Part shown: positions 41,506 through 49,414 of the stretch, one piece after another | Layout: each line of letters opens with the position of its first letter | Numbering within the stretch: the first letter of the stretch is position 1 | Source: Dongshaea marina | GTDB taxonomy: Bacteria; Pseudomonadota; Gammaproteobacteria; Enterobacterales; Aeromonadaceae | NCBI RefSeq assembly: GCF_003072645.1 | Contig: NZ_CP028897.1 | Span: 4,379,501-4,443,500 of the forward strand | DNA length: 64,000 bases | Direction: 5' to 3' | Notes under the pieces: generated by a model | Seen by the model: the letters and a program-made list of their open reading frames with translations, nothing else | The model's database searches: none | Told to the model about the DNA's origin: nothing | Made by a program: the position numbers and the translations under genes

Positions 41506-42968
41506 ATGCTGCTGACTCTACTTCTTTGTTCAAACCTGTTGTTTGCTGCAGCACTGCTGATCCTGATCTTCTACTGGAAGCGCCACCCCGAGCTCCACAC
41601 GTCCAAAGAGCAGCATGCAATGGATCCCCAAGCTCCTTTCAACTCACTGAGCGATCCCGTCAACCCCTTTTTGCAAGACCCACTGACCGGGCTGGATAAT
41701 CGCTCACTCTTTCTAACCCAGCTTAAAAAGAGCTGGCGACCCTGGGGCGCACACAGCAGATGCTGGCGCTTTTATGCCTCAACCTGGATGAGTTCGAAAA
41801 GTTTAACCTTAAACACGGCTACCCCACAGGCGATCGCCTCCTGCAGCTGGTTGCCGAACGGCTAACCCATAAGCTGCGGGAGATGGATCTGGTGTGTCGT
41901 CTCGCCGAGGATGAATTTGCAGTGCTGCTCAAGGGGCTGCAAAACAGTAGCGATCTGCCAATCGTGTTAAACAAGGTTCTCGGTGAATTTCAAAAACCCT
42001 GGAAAATCAATCAACGCAACTATCATGCAACCGCCAGTATCGGGGTCGCCATGGCTGAAAATGCAGACAATGGCCACCGGGAGTTGATGCGCCGAGCCAA
42101 TACAGCCATGCATGAGGCCAAGCGCCAGGGAGGCAATCAGTTCTGCCTGTTCAGTCCTGAGTCTCATCACCAGCTGGCCGATAACTTTGTGATTGAAGCC
42201 GATTTTCCTAACGCTATCACCCATAATGAACTGCGCTTATCCCTGCAGCCCCAGGTCAATGCCCACACCAATCACTTAGAGGGATTTGAGGCCCTGATCC
42301 GTTGGAAGCACCCTCAACGGGGGATGATGATGCCACTGGAGTTTATTCCGGTACTGGAAAATACCCAGCAGATCCATGCCTTAGGCCATTGGGTGATCAA
42401 ACATTCCCTGCGGCTACTCAGCCAGCTGGATAAAAATGGCTTCCCATCCTTGAATATGGCGATCAATCTAAGTCCCTGCCAATTTTCCGACCCTGTGCTG
42501 ATGAAGGTGTTACTGCGTAACTGTGAAGAGTACCAGATCGCCACCGAGCGGGTTGAGCTTGAGATCACCGAAAGCATGATGCTTCAGGATTACGAACATG
42601 CTCTGGGGCTGTGTAGCCGCTTTAAACAACATGACTTTAGATTAGCCATCGATGATTTCGGCACCGGCTACTCCTCCTTTGCCACCCTCAACCGCCTGCC
42701 CTTTGATACGGTGAAGTTTGATCGCTCCTTTATCATGCAGCTCGGCCAATCCAGGCAGAACCAGAGATTCATGAATTCGATGATCAATATGATGCAGCAG
42801 ATGAACCTCACCACTATCGCTGAGGGGGTTGAAACCGCCCAGCAGCGCGAGCTTCTCGATGATTTTGAGTGCGATCTGCTACAAGGTTTTCATATCTCCA
42901 AGCCAATCATCCAATCCCAGCTACTGCCCATCATGAACCAGCATCTACATGCGGGGGCATGGCACTGA
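41506..42968 (+). CDS. Membrane protein with degenerate GGDEF and intact EAL domain (frameshift at 41733)
   Basis: One N-terminal membrane helix (residues 2-24) precedes DPLTGLDNRSLF, then the frame breaks; one extra C at 41733 gives KKSLATLGRTQQMLALL and joins the larger frame, for 487 residues. The GGDEF position reads RLAEDEFAVLL, so cyclase activity is unlikely. The EAL motifs (EALIRW, AINLSPCQF, ELEITESM, DDFGTGYSS, VKFDRSF, AEGVET) are intact, so it is probably a phosphodiesterase. It starts 12 bp after the previous GGDEF-EAL gene with GGAGG. The close similarity of the two C-terminal halves suggests tandem duplication, with loss of the sensor domain here. Confidence 0.87.
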
Positions 42969-43404
42969 GGTGCTTGTTGACCTTCGGTCAGAATAATTGT
43001 GCCTGCGGCACATTGCCGCTGCCGAGCGGCGGCGGGAAAAAGGTATTGCTTGTCCAATACCCTCTTCACTCCCAAGGACACCCCGCACCTCGCTGAACTT
43101 TCGGCTTCCCTGAGACTTGAAGCACCACGTAAACAGGCCTTCCATGGCCTGGCTACGCTTTCACAACATCCTGTTGCTCAACTTCAATCCTCTACTGCTC
43201 GCCTCGATGCTCGCTCACGGGGATTTAACTTCCTCTCTCCGATTCCAGTATCGTGAATAAGCTGCACTTCATGCTTTAAACCAGATCCACAGCAAAGGAG
43301 CACGATAAAACTCACTATAGTGCTGGCTCACTGGCATAACTCCCCTTTGATTCGTACCGAAAAAATATGCCGCGATTGAAGCTGAATGGCTGGACGCCAT
43401 GAGT

Positions 43405-43450
43405 GCATAGCCACGCCATGGATGGCGTGTCTATGCTGAGCTTTAGGGAG
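43405..43450 (+). repeat. Structured GGATG-hairpin repeat, short copy
   Basis: CACGCCAT-GG-ATGGCGTG (43412-43429) is a perfect hairpin extended by GCATA/TATGC (43405-43409 with 43432-43436). It is followed by GAGCTTTAGGGAG (43438-43450), the same box that follows the hairpin in the other copies. Confidence 0.65.
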
Positions 43451-43969
43451 CAAATGGTTTTGAGGAGATATACGAATCGAGGGGCACCCTCGGGGTTGTT
43501 AGGGGGACTGGGTGAGCAGTCCCCCTGACCCGTAGTCCGCGGCCGGACAATTGTGCCAAAGGCACAAATCAGCTGACCGCAGGTCGAACTACGTCGATCT
43601 TTATCCTGCGGATGGCAGGTTTGCAGTAATTGTCGGGATCGCCCGACAGCGAGCAAAGGGGCAAACGCCTTCCCCTTTGCAAGCCCCTCGCGCCCCGGAT
43701 CTTGCTTAATCCTTGGCTCACCTGAGCATTAAGGCACCGCTTAGACGCAACATCCCTGTAGCGGCTAAGCTCTCATCACGCTTATCATCCCTGATAAGCC
43801 TTCCCAGTTTGACTTCCTTGTCTCTCGTTTTGTTTCTCTAAGAGAAACGTCACCCATGTGATTCGACCTGAATCTTCTACGGCTCGCCTCGCGCTCGCTC
43901 ACGGGGGGATTAACTTCCTCTCTCCGATCACACGCTGTGACTCAGATTTGAAATGAATCTTGTATTCGA

Positions 43970-44085
43970 GGCAGGATGCCGAGCCGCGTAGCTCTGCGGA
44001 TGGACTCGCAGCGCGCAGCGAGTTTTTGCCTACTTTTGGCGATACAAAAGTAGGGCGCTGTCGGCGCCCCGACATCTGTGCCGAA
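43970..44085 (+). repeat. Structured GGATG-hairpin repeat, long copy (plus strand)
   Basis: Modules in order: GGCAGGATGCC (43970-43980), AGCTCTGCGGATGGACTC (43990-44007), CGCAGCGCGCAGCG, the perfect 10-bp stem CCTACTTTTG/CAAAAGTAGG (44029-44038 with 44045-44054), and TGTCGGCGCCCCGACA (near 44059-44074). This is colinear with the minus-strand copy at 36010-36140. Confidence 0.7.
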
Positions 44086-44199
44086 AGGATAAAACAACAG
44101 CCCGTAGGGCAAACAAGAGTCTCTTCCCGTCGCCGCTCGGCAGTGGCAATTGCGCCAAAGGCACAAATCAGCTGACCGCAGGTCACAAAATTGCATATT

Positions 44200-44233
44200 A
44201 CATATTTATCTACCTTTTACGCCATAAATATGT
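44200..44233. promoter_or_regulatory. AT-rich 10-bp inverted repeat upstream of the 44284 gene
   Basis: ACATATTTAT (44200-44209) and ATAAATATGT (44224-44233) form a perfect dyad with a 14-base spacer, 51 bp before the start codon. It is a candidate operator or promoter element. Confidence 0.4.
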
Positions 44234-44283
44234 CAAATTAAAGATTAAAGGCACTTTACGCGGCAACCCAGGGAGGGAACATC

Positions 44284-44832
44284 ATGCTTAATTATCATCT
44301 GATGCGAACACTCGCCCCCTTGCATTTTCGCAGCGACTGCAGCGAAGAAAAATGCCCGGAATACCTGAGCCGCATGCGACGAGAGGTGCCTGACATTCCA
44401 CAAAACATCCTGCAGCACTGGATTTTTCGCCATTGGCGTGGGTTTGAATCGAACTGGGGATGGTTGGATCTGGAACAGATCCATTTTGAAAAGTTATGCT
44501 ATTCCACGAAAGTATTGATTCAGGAGCTGGGGACCCACCGGCGTGACACCATCAACTACTGGAGCCGGGTCCACCAGGATAATAGTTATGTCCGGGACAG
44601 CTGGCTTGCTCAATCGATGCTGGAACAGGGGAGCTGGCCAGAGCCAATTATCGTGTTAAACAATAACCAGCAGCTCAACGATCCTTCGGGCAGGCCGATG
44701 GCAAAGCTGCATCTCTTAGAGGGACATCACAGGTTTGCCTACCTCAAATCGATGTATGATAACAGCCCGCAGCTACTGCTGCCGGAGCATGAGATCTGGC
44801 TGCTGACGCCAAAAACCAAGTTTTTCATGTAA
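44284..44832 (+). CDS. Hypothetical protein with a ParB-like Gly-His-His-Arg segment
   Basis: I do not recognise the 182-residue protein as a named family. It has no signal peptide or membrane helix. It is rich in Trp and His, and has WPEPIIVLNN followed by LHLLEGHHRFAYLKSM, which resembles the GxHR phosphoryl-transfer loop of ParB/sulfiredoxin-like folds. That would suggest a nucleotide-binding or nuclease-like domain, but the similarity is local. The ATG has a GGGAGGGAAC ribosome site. It lies just upstream of the pyrBI promoter, and a hairpin follows it, so it is a separate transcription unit. Confidence 0.7.
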   Translation: MLNYHLMRTLAPLHFRSDCSEEKCPEYLSRMRREVPDIPQNILQHWIFRHWRGFESNWGWLDLEQIHFEKLCYSTKVLIQELGTHRRDTINYWSRVHQDNSYVRDSWLAQSMLEQGSWPEPIIVLNNNQQLNDPSGRPMAKLHLLEGHHRFAYLKSMYDNSPQLLLPEHEIWLLTPKTKFFM

Positions 44833-44836
44833 TCCC

Positions 44837-44876
44837 CCAGGACTCCTCGGGCGATCCAATCCCCGAAGAGTCCTGG
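44837..44876 (+). terminator. Hairpin after the 44284 gene
   Basis: CCAGGACTC and TCGGG (44837-44851) pair with CCCGA and GAGTCCTGG (44862-44876), 14 of 15 positions. It lies 5 bp after the stop. No T-run follows, so intrinsic termination is uncertain. Confidence 0.5.
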
Positions 44877-44934
44877 CCTCCTGGTGACCCCCTAACCCCG
44901 AATGCCTCCCGATCCAGTCCCGGATAAAAAAACC

Positions 44935-44962
44935 TTGACAATCTCTCAAATAGCAATAAAAT
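44935..44962 (+). promoter_or_regulatory. pyrBI promoter
   Basis: TTGACA (44935-44940) and TAAAAT (44957-44962) are spaced by 16 bp. Transcription from here would give a leader of about 200 bases carrying the pause hairpin, a T-rich segment and the attenuator before pyrB. Confidence 0.85.
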
Positions 44963-44990
44963 TTCGAGGATTTTTTATCCAGGTTGGGTC

Positions 44991-45176
44991 ATGTACGAAA
45001 TTTCATTCGAAACTTCTTCACCTCGACGCTCCGACATCCTCCCAGGTCGGTCGCCACACTCTTTTTTCTATTCAACCTGTTTCAACAAATCCCCAATTTT
45101 TCAAAAAAAGCCCCTGTTATCAGGGGCTTTTTTTTATCTAAATCCCCCCAACTCCATCACAAAGGAACGCACATGA
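44991..45176 (+). CDS. pyrL: PyrBI leader peptide (PyrL-type), candidate
   Basis: A 61-codon frame begins ATG TAC GAA, crosses the attenuator hairpin and stops at TGA (45174-45176), overlapping the pyrB start. Translation across the terminator is how UTP-sensitive attenuation of pyrBI works: when UTP is low, polymerase pauses in the T-rich tract and the ribosome catches up and blocks the terminator. A pause hairpin CCGAC/GTCGG (45031-45035 with 45046-45050) lies just before the T-rich stretch near 45061. A second frame from TTG 44984 ([10 protein letters not shown]) looks more like known PyrL sequences but runs into pyrB without a stop. Which frame is translated is not settled. Confidence 0.6.
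   Translation: MYEISFETSSPRRSDILPGRSPHSFFYSTCFNKSPIFQKKPLLSGAFFYLNPPNSITKERT
45103..45135 (+). terminator. pyrBI attenuator
   Basis: GCCCCTG (45110-45116) and CAGGGGC (45121-45127) form a stem with a TTAT loop, extended by A7/T8 pairs and followed by a T-run. It lies 38 bp before pyrB inside the leader frame, matching the enterobacterial pyrBI attenuator. Confidence 0.93.
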
Positions 45177-46098
45177 TGAGCAACCCACTCTATCAAAAGC
45201 ATGTCATCTCCATCCCGGACATGAGCCGTGAAGAGCTTGAGCTGGTGGTTCAGACCGCCGCCCGACTCAAGGCCGATCCACAGCCTGAGCTGCTGAAAAA
45301 CAAAGTGATCGCCAGCTGTTTCTTTGAGGCATCCACTCGTACCCGCCTCTCCTTTGAGACCGCAATTTCACGGCTGGGGGTTCTGTTATCGGCTTTGATA
45401 ACGGTGGCAATACCTCCCTTGCCAAAAAAGGGGAAACCCTGGCCGACTCGATGAAGATCATCGGCTCCTACAGTGATGCGGTGGTGATGCGTCACCCTCA
45501 GGAGGGCGCGGCACGGCTGGCTTCTGAATTCTCCGATGTGCCAATCATCAACGGTGGTGACGGCTCAAACCAGCACCCAACCCAAACCCTGCTGGATCTC
45601 TTTTCCATCTTCGAAACCCAAAATACCCTGGACGAGCTCAATGTCGCTTTCGTCGGGGACCTCAAGTATGGACGCACGGTTCACTCACTGGCCCAGGCCC
45701 TGAGCCTGTTTAACTGCCGCTTCTTCTTTATCGCACCGGATGCACTGAAGATGCCCGACTATATCTGTGATGAGCTCAACGAAAAGGGAATTCGTTACAG
45801 CTGCCATGAGAGCATCGAGGAGGTGGTTTCAGAGCTGGATGTCCTGTATATGACCCGGGTTCAGAAAGAGCGCTTCGATGAGACCGAGTACAAGTACATG
45901 GCATCCAAATATATCCTCACCACAGACAGCCTCAAAGAGGTCAAAAATAACCTCAAGATCCTGCACCCCCTGCCACGGGTTGATGAGATAAGTGTCGAGG
46001 TCGATAAAACCCCCTACGCTTACTACTTCGAGCAGGCAGAGAACGGGGTTTACGCCCGCGAAGCCCTGCTATCCCTCATCCTCAACCCAAGCGTATAA
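45176..46098 (+). CDS. pyrB: Aspartate carbamoyltransferase catalytic subunit (frameshifted at 45376-45380)
   Basis: PyrB joins carbamoyl phosphate and aspartate, the first committed step of pyrimidine synthesis. The start [18 protein letters not shown] matches E. coli PyrB; an ATG three bases earlier is also possible. The carbamoyl-phosphate motif is [12 protein letters not shown] near residue 52. After AISRLG the frame breaks at a run of five G; with six it reads [19 protein letters not shown] and continues through [10 protein letters not shown] and LHPLPRVDE to 307 residues. This gene is needed for growth without pyrimidines, so a sequencing error is likely. PyrI follows 10 bp downstream. 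Confidence 0.94.
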
Positions 46099-46108
46099 GG
46101 AGGTCGTC

Positions 46109-46567
46109 ATGACTGAGAAGAAGCAACTGCAAGTCGAAGCCATTGAGAATGGTTCTGTCATCGACCACATTCCGGCAGGCGCCGGCGTCAAGATCCTGCA
46201 CCTGTTTAACCTGACCAATAATGGCGAGCGGATCACCGTGGGTCTCAACCTGCCATCCGGATTGCAGGGCAAGAAAGACCTCATCAAGGTTGAGAACACC
46301 ATTTTGACCGAGCCTCAGGCGAACCAGCTGGCACTGTTCGCTCCAGAGGCGACCATCAATATCATCAAAGAGTTTCAGGTGATCAACAAATATGAGGTCC
46401 GCCTCCCTGAGCGGATCACCGGCGTATTTGACTGCCCGAACTCAAACTGTATCTCCCACCATGAACCTGTCAGTAGCTCTTTCAGGGTCAAGGCGGTCAA
46501 CCAAGATGTACAGCTTAAATGCAAGTATTGTGAAAAGTCTTTCTCACGGGATATCGTCGGTCACTAA
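46109..46567 (+). CDS. pyrI: Aspartate carbamoyltransferase regulatory subunit
   Basis: PyrI makes ATCase sensitive to CTP, UTP and ATP. The start is the ATG at 46109 with AAGGAGGT upstream (a longer open frame from 45992 is not used). The allosteric domain has [19 protein letters not shown]. The zinc domain has four cysteines in CPNSNC and CKYC, with [16 protein letters not shown]. The 152-residue length is standard. A terminator follows. Confidence 0.97.
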   Translation: MTEKKQLQVEAIENGSVIDHIPAGAGVKILHLFNLTNNGERITVGLNLPSGLQGKKDLIKVENTILTEPQANQLALFAPEATINIIKEFQVINKYEVRLPERITGVFDCPNSNCISHHEPVSSSFRVKAVNQDVQLKCKYCEKSFSRDIVGH

Positions 46568-46598
46568 TCCGATTTAGCCTCTGTGACACGAGAAAAAG

Positions 46599-46632
46599 CG
46601 CCAGGTTCACAAAAAGGACCTGGCGTTGCTGT
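46599..46632 (+). terminator. pyrBI terminator
   Basis: CGCCAGGT (46599-46606) pairs with ACCTGGCG (46618-46625), 31 bp after the pyrI stop, followed by a T-rich stretch interrupted by GC. Confidence 0.75.
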
Positions 46633-46714
46633 TTCTGGCTGTCGGTACCCCATAAACTCCGTATAATACAGGTTCAGATCGACTCGACTATGCCAGAGAT
46701 TAGGGAGGAGTGCA

Positions 46715-47215
46715 GTGAGTGAGAACAGATCCGGTCAGGGACGACACTGCCAGGAAACACAACAGCTGGATGCATGCCGGCTGATCGTCGAAAAACAGTG
46801 CTGCTCAACTCAGGAGGAGATCCGCAGCGAACTCGCCCAGGCTGGCTTTGCAGAGATAAGTCAGTCAACTGTTTCCAGGCTGCTGCACCGCCTCGGAGTC
46901 GTCAAGGCGCAAAATGCCAGCGGTAAAAAAGTCTACACCCTGGTTGAACAGCAACTCGAACCCGTAGACAACGCCCGCTCAGTCCCGGAAATGGTGCGCG
47001 ATATCAGTCATAACGAACATGTCATCCTGATCAAGACAGCGCCGGGGGCAGCCAATGTGGTGGCCCGCCTGCTGGATCGCCAACCCATGCCAGAGGTAAT
47101 GGGTTCGGTAGCCGGTAACGATGTGGTGCTGATCGCCCCGCGTCATATCACTCGCATCAAGCAGAGCTATCACTCGATTCGCAAAGCCCTGGAGCTCAAT
47201 TTAAACTCTCACTGA
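46715..47215 (+). CDS. Second ArgR-family regulator, probable arginine deiminase control
   Basis: This 166-residue protein is an ArgR paralogue, clearly different from the copy at 9217-9687. The N-terminal winged helix is STQEEIRSELAQAGFAEISQ with recognition segment SQSTVSRLLHRLGVVKA. The C-terminal core has APGAANVVARLLDRQPMPEV and GSVAGNDVVLIAPRH. The arginine-site Asp pair of ArgR (GDD) is Asn-Asp here. It starts at GTG 46715 with GGAGG; TATAAT (46662-46667) is a likely -10. Lying next to arcD-arcB-arcC-arcA, it is a good candidate for a pathway-specific regulator responding to arginine. A 134-residue gene follows 22 bp downstream. Confidence 0.9.
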   Translation: MSENRSGQGRHCQETQQLDACRLIVEKQCCSTQEEIRSELAQAGFAEISQSTVSRLLHRLGVVKAQNASGKKVYTLVEQQLEPVDNARSVPEMVRDISHNEHVILIKTAPGAANVVARLLDRQPMPEVMGSVAGNDVVLIAPRHITRIKQSYHSIRKALELNLNSH

Positions 47216-47237
47216 GAGTCATCAACAATCGGGTACT

Positions 47238-47642
47238 ATGGTAGTGAACGATCCTCTGTTTTCAGCCCATGGACTGAGTCACTACCAGCAACAGGGACGG
47301 GCGATCATCCACTGCCCGTCAGGCTCATTCAACAAAGAAGGCATCATTGAGCAGCATAGGGTATTGCTCGGCATCCTGGAGAAGCAAAATCTCAGGGACT
47401 GGTGCTTTATCGAAGCTCCCAGCGCCGATGGCCTGATGACCGAAGCCGCAATCTTTGAGCTTGGGCAGAGTTATATGGAGCTCGCCCGGCATGGCTGCCT
47501 CGGAGTGATCCTGGTCCAGACTCACCCCTTACAAAAAATGTATCTCTCGAAAGCCTGTGGTTACTCTGCCCTTCCCTGGCTACTGACAACCGACACCCTT
47601 GAGAAGGCTCTGGAGTTTGTCAAAAGCCTCTCCCTTCCCTGA
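47238..47642 (+). CDS. Conserved hypothetical protein linked to the ADI locus
   Basis: The 134-residue protein is not a family I can name. It appears soluble, alpha/beta, with GRAIIHCPSGSFNKEGIIEQ near the N-terminus, WCFIEAPSADGLMTEAAIF in the middle and LLTTDTLEKALEFVKSL at the end. The layout (strand, helix, strand, helix) resembles small STAS/SpoIIAA-like folds, but without a decisive motif. It lies 22 bp after the second argR, so the two are likely co-transcribed, and it converges on the arc operon. A terminator separates it from that operon. Confidence 0.65.
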   Translation: MVVNDPLFSAHGLSHYQQQGRAIIHCPSGSFNKEGIIEQHRVLLGILEKQNLRDWCFIEAPSADGLMTEAAIFELGQSYMELARHGCLGVILVQTHPLQKMYLSKACGYSALPWLLTTDTLEKALEFVKSLSLP

Positions 47643-47804
47643 GAGTAATCTGAACTCCCCGGTTTAACGAACGAGCTCCCATCCAAAGCCCGTCCCCTGG
47701 TGATCCCCGGTGGATTCCCTGGCGCAAATATATTTCACAAACGGTAACAGGATGATTAGGCCGAACAATAATACTTGAGAGCGTTGTCACTTCGGATTAG
47801 CAAT

Positions 47805-47832
47805 AAAAAACGCCCTGCACGAAGGCAGGGCG
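47805..47832 (-). terminator. arc operon terminator
   Basis: CGCCCTGC (47811-47818) pairs with GCAGGGCG (47825-47832) around a 6-base loop; on the minus strand six T follow (plus-strand A-run 47805-47810). It ends the arcA-arcC-arcB-antiporter transcription unit. Confidence 0.93.
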
Positions 47833-47855
47833 TCGCAGGTCACCAATCGACAAAG

Positions 47856-49265
47856 TTAGCCGATCATCACCCCGATACTCAGCAGGATCATCGAGACCAC
47901 AGCCAAAATCAGGATCAGCGGCGCAACCCACTTGAGATAGCGATTATAAGGAACCCGGGCAATCGCCAGTCCTCCCATCACCACGGCAGAGGTTGGAGTC
48001 ACCAGATTCACCAGGCCGGATGCTGACTGGTAAGCCGTGACCACCAGCTCACGTCCCACATGGGCAAAGTCAGCCAATGGCGCCAGGATCGGCATACTCA
48101 GCACCGCCAGGCCAGAGCTTGATGGCACCAGGAAGGACATCAGCACCTCAATCCAGTAGATCACATTGATAAACACTATGTTGGACAGGCCATGGACCGA
48201 GTCTTCAAAGGCATGCAGAATGGTATCGGTGATCATGCCGTTGTTCATCACCACCACGATACCACGCGCCACCCCGATGATCAGGGCAACCCCAAGGAGA
48301 TCCCGGGCACCATCAATGAAGGTGGAGATAAACTCCTCCTCACTCATCCGTGCCACGAAGGCGATGATGATACTGAACACCAGGAACACCGCGCCCATCT
48401 TGGCCATCCACCAGCCCTGGGTTACGACACCCCAGATCATGACAGCAAAAGCCAGGGTCCCCAGGATCAGAACCAATTTTCGCTTGAGGGTAAACTCAAG
48501 GACTTCGTCCTCATCAATGTTAGCCAGGAAGTGCTTACGATTGGACTCACGCAGGTCATAAACAATCGATTGAGTCGGATCTTTTTGGATCTTAGCGGCA
48601 TAGCGCATCACATAGGCCACACAAATAAGCCAGCCAATCACCAAAAAGGCGATCCTGAGCATCATCCCCTGAGTGAAGGGGATCTGCGCCGCATTGGAGG
48701 CGATGACAGTGGCAAAGGCGTTAATGGTCGAGCCCAGGGTACCGATCCCTGCCCCCAGCAAGATGGTCGCGGCCGCCACCAGGGGATCGAAGCGAGCCGC
48801 CATCATCACCGGAACCAATAGTATGTAGAAGGGTATCGATTCCTCGCACATACCATAAACGGTTCCTCCGGCGGCAAACAACGCCATCAGGATCGGGATC
48901 ATCAGAACCTCCCGCCCCTTGAACCGAACCATCACCCGCTCGATACCGGCATCGATCGCCTTAGTACGGTTTACTATCCCAAGAAACCCACCAATGACCA
49001 GGATAAACAGGGATACATCGATGGCGTTGGCTTCATTGGTTTCATGGTTATACAAGCCATCCATGGGAGCCAGGAAGATAGCAGCCAGTCCCTGAGGATT
49101 TGGCTCAACCTTGTGGTAGGTTCCTGCGACCGCAGTCTCTCTTCCAAGCTCGGGGTTCATCTTGGTTTCATATTTGCCCGCCGGGATAATCCAGGTCAAC
49201 GCTGCCACTAAAATAATCAGCAGAAACAGGATCGTAAAGGCAGAAGGAAACTTCAATTTACTCAT
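47856..49265 (-). CDS. YfcC/ArcD-type basic amino acid antiporter
   Basis: The 469-residue protein has about 12 membrane helices and belongs to the YfcC (ArcD/C4-dicarboxylate-like) family. Typical segments are GTVYGMCEESIPFYILLVPV, GAGIGTLGSTINAFATVIAS, and VPSSSGLAVLSMPILAPLAD near the C-terminus. In arginine deiminase loci this family exchanges arginine for ornithine. The ATG at 49265 has AGGA about eight bases upstream; a GTG three bases earlier is an alternative. It is the last gene after arcB, with an intrinsic terminator in between (49374-49401), so it may have its own promoter or depend on read-through. Confidence 0.88.
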   Translation of the reverse strand: MSKLKFPSAFTILFLLIILVAALTWIIPAGKYETKMNPELGRETAVAGTYHKVEPNPQGLAAIFLAPMDGLYNHETNEANAIDVSLFILVIGGFLGIVNRTKAIDAGIERVMVRFKGREVLMIPILMALFAAGGTVYGMCEESIPFYILLVPVMMAARFDPLVAAATILLGAGIGTLGSTINAFATVIASNAAQIPFTQGMMLRIAFLVIGWLICVAYVMRYAAKIQKDPTQSIVYDLRESNRKHFLANIDEDEVLEFTLKRKLVLILGTLAFAVMIWGVVTQGWWMAKMGAVFLVFSIIIAFVARMSEEEFISTFIDGARDLLGVALIIGVARGIVVVMNNGMITDTILHAFEDSVHGLSNIVFINVIYWIEVLMSFLVPSSSGLAVLSMPILAPLADFAHVGRELVVTAYQSASGLVNLVTPTSAVVMGGLAIARVPYNRYLKWVAPLILILAVVSMILLSIGVMIG

Positions 49266-49373
49266 CACATTGCTTCCTTATGGTTACATCACACACCGCA
49301 ACTCTTTAAACTTCATGCTTCAACAGGCTCAGTGATCCCGTTGAGAAAGGTACTCAAACATCCTGAAGGGATA

Positions 49374-49401
49374 AAAAAGCCGAGACCCTGGGCCTCGGCT
49401 T
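49374..49401 (-). terminator. Terminator between arcB and the antiporter gene
   Basis: AAGCCGAG (49377-49384) pairs with CTCGGCTT (49394-49401) and is followed on the minus strand by a T-run (plus-strand A-run 49373-49378). It lies just after the arcB stop, 110 bp before the next gene on the same strand, so it may act as a partial attenuator. Confidence 0.88.
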
Positions 49402-49414
49402 AATAGAGGAGAGA

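Larger units (their letters stand above)
42969..44199. repeat. Intergenic cluster of dispersed palindromic repeats
   Basis: No gene is supported in this 1.2-kb stretch. It is built from modules that recur elsewhere: (a) TTGTGCCAAAGGCACAA followed by CTGACCGCAGGTC at 43551-43585, again at 44150-44184, and inverted near 42978-43036; (b) the 140-bp block at 43105-43255 that includes AGGCCTTCCATGGCCT and GCTCGCTCACGGGG, present again at 61068-61205 and partly at 43877-43930; (c) the GGATG-hairpin repeat at 43405-43450 and 43970-44085; (d) TGTCGGGATCGCCCGACA near 43637. Several small open frames here are by-products of the repeats. Confidence 0.75.

Noticed and set aside
42999-43256. Open frame whose translation resembles that at 60997-61230
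   Set aside because: The similarity follows from a repeated DNA block with palindromes; there is no ribosome site, and neither frame matches a protein family.
43899-44196. Overlapping minus-strand open frames in the repeat region
   Set aside because: They read through palindromic repeats, overlap each other in different frames and have no family similarity.
44984-45454. PyrB with a 63-residue N-terminal extension from TTG 44984
   Set aside because: The extension covers the attenuator hairpin, and PyrB homologues start at MSNPLYQKH; it is more likely a leader region.
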